NCBI GenBank assembly: GCA_001632425.1
Contig: KV425583.1
Span: 131,781 to 195,780 of the forward strand
Source of the DNA: Neolentinus lepideus HHB14362 ss-1
Lineage: Eukaryota; Basidiomycota; Agaricomycetes; Gloeophyllales; Gloeophyllaceae
Reading direction: 5' to 3'
Length of the DNA: 64,000 bases
The notes beneath the pieces were generated by a model that was not told the origin of the DNA, searched no databases, and worked only from the letters and a program-made list of their open reading frames with translations. Shown one piece after another: positions 22,017 to 31,336 of the stretch (positions are counted from its first letter, which is position 1; each line of letters begins with the position of its first letter). Made by a program: the position numbers and the translations under genes.

Positions 22017-25000
22017 TCACAACCTCTCCCCCTTATGCACCCACAACAAATCCCAAACCTTCCTCCCATTCAACCGCCCCAATTCCTCCTTCCTATCCAA
22101 CCCCATCACAGCCAACCGCCTCTTCTGCGCGTCCGACAACCCCCCACACCGATCCGTATCGAGCCCAAGCACCCGGCACCACAGATACTGCAAAAAGAAA
22201 CCACATCAGCTGACCAACCCACACCAAGCACCACCCACACGTACCTACCACATCGTCACATTCCCCACCGTAAACAGCTCCTCCCTCGGGCCCTCGCCCC
22301 TCCCCTTCCACCGCCCCCCCCAGCGGCCCGCGCGTCTCATTCCCCCTCGACTCCCCTGTCCTCCCAATATCCTTCCCCGACGTATAAAAGCTCACCAGCG
22401 CCTGCGTGATCGCCTGCGGGTCCCCGGGCGGGACGAGCGTCCCGTCCACACCGTCGCGTATCTGCAGCGGTATCCCGCCCGCCTTGGTCGCGATGACCCA
22501 GCGCGTCTTGTGGATCGCCTCGGTGACCTGTGCAGTCACGTCAAACCGCGGCCCTCGCGTGAGGCAGAAGACAGAACCCGACCTTGATCTCGAACCCCTC
22601 GCGCGTGCTGACCTGACACGCAACGTCCGCGCCGCGCATCAAAGCGTCCAGAAGCCTATCTGCACACCGGTCAAGCTATCAACACTCGCAAGAATTCCGA
22701 GCAGCTAGATCCACGTCACCTTCAGCCGGCGCCCTCACCGCAAAAACATCATCCTTGATCTCCCTGAACGCCTCGCCACACAGCGTATCCTGCAGCTTAT
22801 GCAGTATCCACGTCCCGTCCGGATCATCAATGCTACTGTGCCCCGTCTGCACCACCGCCGCAGCACGTCAGCACACGAAAATCACACCGAGGAAGACACA
22901 CGAGGATAAGCTGCAGCGCGTTGTCCATCATCCCCTGCTTCTTGACCTCCTCCCTGAACAGCCTGTACCCCTCCACCAGGTCCGGTATCCCTACACACAC
23001 GACCAGACACATCAACCACGACACATACTAGTACACCGCCCGCAAACCGCGCACCTTTCGCCGGGTCGAACCTCGCCACCTGGAGTATATACCCCCGCTG
23101 CCAATCGATCCTCTACAGCCCACCTGCAGTCAGCCACCCTGATCATCAAATAGCAACGAGAAAGGAAAGGGGGAAAGGGGGAAAAGAGGCTGGGGGGGAT
23201 ACACAAGCAGAAACAGCCCCTCACCTGCCCCGTCGACGCCTGCATCATATCCGCAAACATATGCCGATACACCTGCAGCATCTCCTCCGGGATCGGCTTT
23301 TNNNNNNNNNNNNNNNNNNNNNNNNNNNNNNNNNNNNNNNNNNNNNNNNNNNNNNNNNNNNNNNNNNNNNNNNNNNNNNNNNNNNNNNNNNNNNNNNNNN
23401 NTTCTCCAAGTTTATTGTCCCGAGGGCATCGCCCTATGTTAGACATTACATGACTTGTACCTACGATGCGCGGGTTTCAATACTACAAAACGGGATCGGC
23501 TTATTCAGCCCATCCAGCGGGTCCGTCGCCGGCGGCATGTACATGACGGGCATGTGCTCGCCCACCACCTTCGGCACGAACTCCTTGATCGGGTGCTGGT
23601 GGTATGTGCGTTTCGATTAAAAAGTGATGTGCAGGAGAAGAGCACGGGGCCAAGAGCACGCACCGAAACGAACAAATCCGCCTGCTTGTTAAACCCCCAG
23701 AGGTACTCACACACGTCGGCCTGCGGCTGCTCGCCCGCGTCGACAAGGTCACTGCGAACTGACGAGTTATCAGGGAGGAAAGAATGGAGGGGGAATGGTA
23801 AGTCATAAGCGTGGAAAAATGAGAAATTCGAGTCGTAAAGAGAAAGAGATTCAAGTCATAAAGAGAAAGAGAAAGAGAGGAAACACAATCCACAAACTAA
23901 CCCCACTCCAAAAAGCTAAAACATCCCCACTCCAAATAGTTGAAGAGCTAAACCATGCCCACTCACTCTCAATATGACTCCGATACAAAATCCGCGTCCG
24001 CGGGCCACCCCCCCCAATAAGCGGGATCAACCCCGCAACTGCAGTCAGTCAGTCAGTATAGGCTCTCAAAAACCGAACCGGAGAAAAGAAAGACAAGGAA
24101 CCCCTCCCCGCGCCTTCTCCATGTCCACCGCCCCCGCCCCCCCCTTCTCCCTTTCCAAACCAACTTACCTCCAATCCCGAAAACCAGAACCTATAAACCA
24201 ATCCCACTCACCCTGTGGATCATCCACAACCATCACATCCGCGCGTATCGGGCTCTCCGCGCCGCGCCAGAAGCGCTCGTAGTTCCACCCCGTCCAGCGC
24301 TCGAACGTCGCGCAGTCCGCGGGGCGCAGGGCCACGTCGGGCGGGTTCGTGCCTTGGAGGACGTTCTAGTGGGGGAGGGGGAGGGACAGGGAAGAGAAGG
24401 AAAAATACACCGCAGTTTCATATTCAATACACCAGCAGCGTCGTTAAAACAACACAGCAGCACGTACGTGGAACTTCCTCTTCGTCTGTCACGTCAAGGA
24501 AAACCGCGTATCAGTTCAAGCCGGGTCGGGGGAAATCGAGCCCAAGCCCACGGCGCTTACGATATCAAACACACTCGCGTCCCCCTGCGGGACGTACCAG
24601 CGCACATCCAGCCCTGCAAGACCTGTGCCCGCCAAAAACAAAACAATCAACTCAACCCAAACCAATCCACACACGACTCACGCCAGAGCCTAATAAGCGC
24701 ATGCCGCATCAGCGCGACCCCGCCGCCCCGCGGCGTCGCGCTGAAGAACGTGACGCGCGCGCCGGCGTGCTTGAGCAGCGCCGCGAGCGCGGAGAAGGCG
24801 GACCACAGGCGCGGCGAGGTGAGCGCGGTCTGCTCGTGCAGGTCGTACAGGCGGATCTGGCCGTTGGCGTCGACTGGCGGGGTCAGCCCGCTGAATATCC
24901 AAATATTTAAGGTTTAGCGCGCACCTTCGACCTCGCCGTCGCGCGGCGCGGACGATGGACTTGGAGGTGGGGGCGAGCCACGCGAGCGCGCGCTGCACGG

Positions 25001-25569
25001 CGGCGGTGGCCTCGCCCTCGAGGCTGAACTGGGTGTCGCGGCAGGGCGCGACGAAGGGGAGCGCGTCGAGCTCGAGCCAGATGCGCGAGAGGAAGGACTG
25101 CGGCGCGGCGCGGTTGGGCTTGGTGCGGTCGAAGGGGTGGTCGAGGGGGCCGCAGATTGCGAAGACTTCGATCTGCGGGGCGGGGGTGAGGGGAGATGAG
25201 GAATCTTTTTTTTTGGGGGGGGGGCGCACCTTGTGTCCGCGGGCTTTGCAGTATTCTTTGGCGCGGTCGAGGATGGTGTCCATGACGTGCTGGTTGGCGC
25301 CCTCTTTGAAGCTGCGGACGTCGTGCTCGGAGCCGACGGAGCCTCTGCCGTCGTGCACGATGACGGCGTACTCGACTTGGTTGTCGCGGACGCGCAGGGA
25401 GAGGCCGAGGTAGATGGAGGAGAGTTTTGCGGATGCGCTGGGTGACTGGGGTGACTGGGGTGGGTGTATGCGCGGAAATTTGGACTCACTTGCGGGTTGC
25501 TTTACGGCGCAGCTGGAGCTTCCTCTCTGCGGGGGTGGGCGGGCCACTGTTCTCGTCTGAGGGCTTCAT
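22017..25569 (-). pseudogene. Trehalose phosphorylase (GT4 family), disrupted
   Basis: About a dozen exons read from ATG at 25569 (MKPSDENSGPPTPAERKLQL) through KLSSIYLGLSLRVRDNQVEY, VDANGQIRLYDLHEQTALTS, MVVDDPQ, RILYRSHIE, QVARFDPAKG, GHSSIDDPDGTW and REGFEIKVTEAIHKTRWVIA to YLWCRVLGLDTDRCGG and VWDLLWVHKGERL. This is the fungal retaining trehalose phosphorylase that interconverts trehalose and phosphate with glucose and glucose-1-phosphate in the cytosol. Nearly all splice sites are intact. Three defects are seen: extra sequence plus an N gap inside the NKPIPEE coding stretch (23290-23500), a frame change between SFYTSGKDIG and GPREELFTVGN (about 22285-22375, next to an 8-G run), and TAG for CAG at 22245-22247. 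The gap or the homopolymer could be assembly errors; the stop is a clean substitution. Confidence 0.85.
23302..23401. other. Assembly gap (100 N)
   Basis: Exactly 100 N, the convention for a gap of unknown size. The same 12 bases, CGGGATCGGCTT, stand on both sides (23288-23299 and about 23493-23504), with about 90 bp of foreign sequence ending in CAATACTACAAAA to the right of the gap. Extra DNA therefore interrupts the exon. Confidence 0.95.
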
Positions 25570-25689
25570 GTCGTTGACCTTACCGTTCAGTGCAAGGGGT
25601 TAGAGACTGTAATGCGCCGCTAATAGGGACATAGGAATAGCATTAATATTAATATTATACGATTATGCATGATGATGATATACTTCATG

Positions 25690-25950
25690 ACAGTGTAATT
25701 CGTCTTACACACCATCTTGATCGCTGCACCGCCACCGGACCTACCGCCGGCATGATCGTTAACAATTTACAAAATATCTTTTTATGGTTTCTCTACACTA
25801 ACTCATTTATCAGGACAATCAACGGTACTATGATTCTGATGAACACATTTCTAGATGGAGGGATGTCTCTACACTGCACAAGATCACACCTTTCGCTTTG
25901 TACAGTTCCAGCGATGCAAGCCTCTGTCCGCAGTCAACGATTGAAAGACA
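25690..25950 (+). repeat. Right arm of the inverted repeat (5' end of copy C)
   Basis: Reverse complement of about 21220-21370 and 21705-21790. It contains the uninterrupted TA site matching the element at 21373-21702. It continues, after the 581-bp insertion at 25959-26539, into copy C proper. Confidence 0.75.
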
Positions 25951-25958
25951 GTGAAACT

Positions 25959-26539
25959 AGTCTCTACCAATACGACCCCTAAGAAAGACAATCCCACGAA
26001 AAAGCTGACTAAGCAGAGTGCGAGTGGGCATCATATTATATTGATTCCGTTTACTTCAAAAGTTCTATATAGTGTAGTGGTTAACTCGTTTGGTTTTAGC
26101 GATGCAGGAGGTTGGACTCCGAATGTATGCATATTTTTCTTTCTTTTTGTGCTTGTAACTATTGCGCCACTCCTGCCCGCCAGATGGGTATGTTTCCATT
26201 GGGTCTTGAGTTGGGTAAAAGAGTTTTATATGAGCTTTACGGTTTATCTACAAAGGGTGGTGGCCGGGAACCCCCCCCCCCTCCTCCGCTTCATTGACAT
26301 CTGGGGTAAAATCAAAGCAAATATATTTTAATTGGGTGATGGTTGTTACTTTGGGTTTCTCGAGTTTCACTAGCTTAAAGGTATGACATGTGTCTAATGT
26401 CGAAATACAAACAGCTCAAACCTACATGTGGGTGCAACTGGACTTAGCGGCGACAGCTCTTCTCATGCAGCCAATCAGCCGCGTGCTTAGTCAGCTTTTT
26501 CGTGGGACTGTCCATCTTGGGGGTCGTATTGGACAAGAT
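25959..26539. mobile_element. Non-autonomous inverted-repeat transposon, 8-bp target duplication
   Basis: 581 bp flanked by the direct repeat GTGAAACT at 25951-25958 and 26540-26547. The inverted arm at about 21195 has a single copy of this site, so this is a true insertion. Terminal inverted repeats are long, about 55 bp and imperfect: they share CCAATACGACCCC near the tips and CCCACGAAAAAGCTGACTAA further in. An 8-bp duplication fits hAT-like elements, and long terminal repeats fit Mutator-like ones (usually 9-11 bp); I cannot decide. No transposase frame is present. A run of C at about 26270 and a tRNA-like segment lie inside. Confidence 0.85.
26064..26135 (+). repeat. tRNA-like (SINE-type) segment inside the transposon
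   Basis: TAGTGTAGTGG at 26070-26080 matches a Pol III A box as found in Asp/Glu tRNAs (family consensus TRGYnnARnnGG), and GGTTGGACTCC at 26110-26120 matches a B box (GGTTCGAnTCC). The spacing of about 40 bp is normal for a tRNA. The acceptor and T stems do not pair well, so this is not a functional tRNA gene. It is best read as a tRNA-derived SINE head or an old tRNA pseudogene. Confidence 0.55.
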
Positions 26540-26547
26540 GTGAAACT

Positions 26548-28930
26548 ATCGACCGAATCATTTCCTTACCCGTCTAGCCTTAGAATTCTAAACCAAGGAT
26601 CCAAGCGTCTCAAGATTTACCGCTATCACGTACGTTCTGGACTGATGGTCCGTCTCTACACGTAGCCATCGGGAGACTCGAGTTGTGGGGCTGTATTCTA
26701 TCCTGATCATATTCAGGTCATATTATTCGGTATGTCGTTTCTACCACTCTGGACCGCTCGCCCTCCCATTCCCGATACCGCGTACGAGGCCCCTTTCAGC
26801 CGTAGGCTCATCCTCGCGCGGCGTGTCTCCCTTTCTTCAGTTCATTGCGCGATTGCGAGTGTGATGTCTTTTGGTATAATGTACTACACCGCGATTCCGT
26901 CTCACTATGTCCAACCTTCTCTCGTCATATTTGCACTGCTCCTCTGGCAATACCACCCCCTCCTCCAAGACGGCGCGGCCCGTTCGATGCCTGGTTCCTG
27001 CCACCGAACACGATCACGGAAAGTCGCCACACCACCCGGTCTACTCGATATTTGCGCACTAGGAACGCAACGGAGACCCTTCGTTCTCTCTTGTGTTGTA
27101 GATGATCGTCGACGACAAGGACAATTATAAATCATACCGGGGAAGAGGTGAGGGCCTGAGTAGATGTTAGGACGATTATTCCGCATGTCGACTGGACCTA
27201 GTTAGATAGAAGACAGCGAGCAGGTGAGTTGTTCGATGTTCGATGCTGCCATCGCAGATCCCGTTCTAGGCGCCCTCCAGCCTGTGGTTGAAGACGGATA
27301 TGACAGTTATCGCGGAAGGCACTGCAGTGGATTCTTAGCGCTGAGCGGGCCAACCTCTTATCTCGCTCGGCGCCTCCAGCCATGATGTTTGGTGACTCTG
27401 GATGTCGCTGCTTGTCTTGAGTCCATCCTATGAGGCCTCCCACTCGTGTTCCACTCAAGTCTCCTCCTCGTGTCCCATCCACCCAATGACGAAAGTGTTC
27501 CCGACTCCCCGTGTTCACTCTCTCGCCTGGGCACTGAGTCCTATGTCTCCGGCAGATGATAGATCTTGGACGTCTCAGACTTCGTTACCTTTCTGGCATC
27601 TTGATATGATCCTCCTTCCGTCCTGCCCTTCGTCGTGGCTCGGTCAAGTCGGGGCCATCAATTTGCGTCGCATTACAAGCCGTCCAGTCAAAGGAGCACC
27701 GACGGTCACTCGGGACCGGCCTTGAATGGAGTCCAAGGTCAGCAAGGATATCTCCTGTTCAGCAAGCGCGCTGAGAACTGGACTTCAAGACGCTGAAGAG
27801 GCGAGAAGCATACATCGAGTTGTGCACTGATATAAAGACAAGACGGCTTCGTGGTCTTGTGCACTCCGATGTGATATGACTCGAGAATCGATGCTGGCTC
27901 CCCGCCATCCGCTTCTCGTCCTTTCTCCGGGACCGGACGACCACGACATCCCGTCCCTCTCACGGACCTCCTCTAGCACTAGAGCCGAATTCCGTTGCGG
28001 GTGACACCACTCCTAGTGTGGCGGCAACACACCCCCGACACCGATGACAAGCAGCCAAACAGACTCGACGGCGAGGAGTAGCGTGTCGGCTCTCGACACG
28101 GTACGGCGGTAGGCTCTAATCTTTTATGCTGCCGACTCACTCTGCCAGTTACAGCCAACCTCCCCGGAGCTGTGATTCCGATCCTTGCAATTTCACAGGC
28201 TCTAACCTACGACAACATGCTCGCCTTGCCTGTCTTGAATAATGTTCGTGAAGGTGAGCGCACTTCAATACTAGCCGTTACACTCTCGTCGGTAGAACCA
28301 TGTCACCAAGATAAACTAAATATGTTCTATACTGGCGACTGACTTGCTCGGATGTCCTGTGCTCCTCTTCCCTAACTAGTCTATCAATGCGCCGGAGTTC
28401 ATGGCGAGAGGACGCTGTTGCCACGCAGCTCGAATCCAAGCTACTAGCTTCGCGGGCACCGGACAGCAGGTAGCGGTGATATTGACCTCCCCGCCTTCAC
28501 GAACGTACGCGGCAGCGGGACGGAAAGAGAGCGTTTCTCGCCCCTTTGGTGACATGGCGGCTTTTGAATCCACCACTTCCTTCCGCGAGAATCTTTCGTC
28601 AAGGAGTTCAAGTCATTCTCGCCAGTGGGTAGTTACGTTTTGACAGGTGGGAATTGGAGGTTTCATTTTTTTGGTATCTTCTAGCCGCCCCGTATATGTG
28701 GTCCTTGTAATGTACAGCCTAAATTATTTCTTTTACGGCACCCGTCTGGGAGAGGATGCACCGTTTAAAATGCGTGCAGCGTATTACTTCTTCCTTTCAT
28801 ACGTGGGCTGTAATGTCGAAGCCAAGTCGCCTTCAAACCTCCCCGGAAAGGGTTACGCCATCGTCAGTGCACATCTAGCAATGGAGCTCAGACTCTATAA
28901 TCGACTATCTCAGATATGTCTCTGAATCGG
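26548..28930 (+). pseudogene. Decayed repeat-family copy C (inverted relative to A and B)
   Basis: Collinear with copy A across its whole length, 5' to 3' on the plus strand. Landmarks are the 5' region at 26550-26680; the coding block around 26870-26930 (SFGIMYYTAIPSHYVQPSL); the block at about 27740-27830 (landmark CAGCGCGCTTG in inverse); the segment around 28210-28250 (NMLALPVL); and the last part at 28385-28900 with PVYVVLVMYSLNYFF. Many stops and shifts interrupt it, for example one extra base after TTCCGCGAGAATCTT relative to copy A. It seems dead, though the last 100 codons remain open to 28925. Confidence 0.65.
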
Positions 28931-29392
28931 AAACGTAATACTGGCAGAACCAGTTCACAAAATCTGGAGACTCGGGAGGAACAGGGAATTCGAGTTGAAA
29001 CGGATGTCCACTTAGCTTGGGTCGCATCTCGGGGAATATTTTCAGACTCTCGAGTGTCTGAAGTCACGGTAAATGCAAGAAGCTTAAAGAGAGCAAGGCA
29101 GGACTTTCCTTCTTGGATATTACTGGACTTTAGAATTCACAAAACGTGAGCCCTAGTTAGTCGTGGTCTTGATACTGCGTTTATTGCTGATTATTTCTGT
29201 TTCTCTTGTGCTCTAATCCCTCACTATTGATTTTGAGTAGGTGCCGTTGCAGAGGCTCACATCAGAACCGAATCTAGATCCGGGTCTGTCCTACTGCCAC
29301 CGAGATCTAGGAACACTTACCTAATGCAGTGCCTATTTTCCCGTCCGCATGTCAACAGCAGTCCTATCTCTGGGTTTGTTGTTCGAACCGCC
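28931..29392. other. Intergenic spacer
   Basis: About 460 bp after copy C. No gene or repeat recognised. The last part should contain the promoter of the small membrane protein gene. Confidence 0.4.
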
Positions 29393-30073
29393 ATGTCGCA
29401 CCCTCCAGGAATCGTGGTGAGAAGTCCTCTGTGAGTTTGCCACGTAACTTCTGTTGCGAATCCATGAACTGACTATACTTTGACTAGATCCGTAGTCTTC
29501 TTGCTTCATCTTGCTCTGGAAGTACCTCTGGCAATTCAGGGCGTGTGGGCGCCGACGGCGCTCCCATTTATGCAGCTAAATAACACGACCCTAGTTTTTG
29601 TCAAGGTGGGACTCGTGGTGTCTGATTATCAGAATCCATAGTGACCTTGATCCGCCTTAGCTGTACGCTTGTTTGATATTGGGAACATGCATCACTTCTT
29701 TCCTCTGCTTTAACCTGCCTGGTACGCCGTGACGAGTCAACCATGAGGTGACCGCGTGGTCTAACAGAGCATCATTACCCAGAGTTCCTCCCAGGGAAGC
29801 GGGCCCTGGGCATCGGGCTTTGTGTCTATCACTCCATTGTGTCTACAGTACTCTACCAGGCGCCTCGCTTCATTCCTCATTCGTTCGGAGCCTTGGCCGA
29901 ATCGTCAGTACTGATGTGTGCTTCCAGATATGTGTACTGATACCGCATTATTCCTCAGATACAAGGTGACTCCAGAAGCGGTCTGGGGTACCCTCCACGG
30001 AGTACTTGGCTTAGCGTTCGTTGTATGGTGGCAGGGCACCGTACAATATGCCCAACTCGCCAGGAGAGGTTGA
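29393..30073 (+). CDS. Small conserved-looking multi-pass membrane protein
   Basis: Five small exons (29393-29430, 29488-29605, 29661-29721, 29768-29903, 29959-30073) join in phase at GT-AG introns and give 155 residues. No single frame exceeds about 75 codons, so the gene is easy to miss. Four hydrophobic segments are seen: SVVFLLHLALEVPLAIQGVW, LYACLILGTCITSFLCF, GIGLCVYHSIVSTVLY, and VWGTLHGVLGLAFVVWW. Between the third and fourth is a polar loop with APRFIPHSFG. The architecture and the phrase KRALGIG...YHS...APRFIP...VWGTLHG fit a family of short uncharacterised fungal membrane proteins, recalled without a search. Function is unknown. No signal peptide is separable from the first membrane segment. 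Confidence 0.75.
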
Positions 30074-31336
30074 TTAAACCTTGTGCGACGATACAAAAAT
30101 CGTCGATCTAACGTACAAGCGACATCACATCAGGGAAGCAGCTGTAACGGGGCAAATATCGGGTGTAAAATGCCAACTATTCGTGTCTAGTCGTTGTGGA
30201 CCTGAGGCAGTAAGGATATCCTGACTGAGAGTCTTAACCCAAGTCGGCATATTTAGTAAGTCGCATCTTCTGTTACGTAGCTCGCCTTAAACCTGCGAGA
30301 CCTCCATCTGTGCTTTGACCAGATCTGTCTGCAGATGCTTACAAGACCACTGAGGTGTGCTCTATCTGTGACGTGTCAGTACGCCGTTGGGCCCGTCAAC
30401 GTGCCGCTCGCCTTGACGATCTGCAGAGGTTCTGAGTCTAGATACGAAGAATAACGTCCTCAACGGCACCCAACATCTGCAATAACTCCCGCGGCGAGTA
30501 TCGATCAATCCGATGTATCGCTTGAGCGACTCAAAATCACTCTCACTGACGCAAGCCAGGCCAAAGAGCGATCAGTGTCGATAGGACTATGCCGGCAACC
30601 ACATAATAACAAGCAAGGTAGCCCCTCTGCTGGACAGGGAGTAAGCTTAACGGAAGACTTGCAATCCACCACCAGAATGTGGAAGACCGATAGTTCAAGC
30701 CGCCAGCTCCACTTCGCCTACGGCAGACTGGAATTCAAACGATCCGCTGTGTAACGCTTATTTCTCGCTTTCCTACCGTAAAAGATTATACTTTCTCCCG
30801 AGTCTCGATGCACGCATTCATTCCGCGATCGCGCCTAGCAATTTGTCTGATACATTCGGCTGCTAGTTTCCCACCCGTGAGTTCTCTTTGCTCTCGTGGA
30901 TCTATCGCTCAAGTTGGGAAGTCATATGCCTTGCCCGCGCACAGCTCGCAAGTATATCATGTCACCGGAATGGAATGCTAACAATAGAGACAATTACCGC
31001 TATAAATCGTCCCAGTGATGGCAATGCACGGTAACGCCCGTCCAATTATGACGTACTGATATCGGAATCACAATAATTACAGGTCAGACATCCAGAAAAC
31101 GTGCAAGCACCGGTCAAGCTAGTTAACACTTGCGGAATAGATATGCGTCACAGCGGGCTGGCACGGTCAGGGTCTGATGAAAAAAGCGCGCACAGCGACA
31201 GCCTTAGCTGACACCACGAGTAGACAGCCTTTGAATCACCGGCTCTTCGCGGAGGCGAATGACTGTACAGTAGATAATTTCGCGGTAGAGGCGGCTCCGA
31301 GAGACAGCCATGGCGCTATGCAATTGAGAGGCCGGT
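30074..31336. other. Intergenic, no supported gene
   Basis: About 1.26 kb with only short frames and no recognised RNA gene or repeat. It separates two convergent genes, so both 3' UTRs probably lie here. Confidence 0.45.

Noticed and set aside
22017..25569. Intact trehalose phosphorylase gene
   Set aside because: Splice sites and most of the protein are fine, but a stop codon, a frame change and interrupting DNA argue against a normal product. An assembly error could explain two of the three defects, not the stop.
18420..28930. A CRISPR array or bacterial mobile island
   Set aside because: Repeats here are long, diverged gene copies with introns in a fungal context; no short regularly spaced repeats exist.
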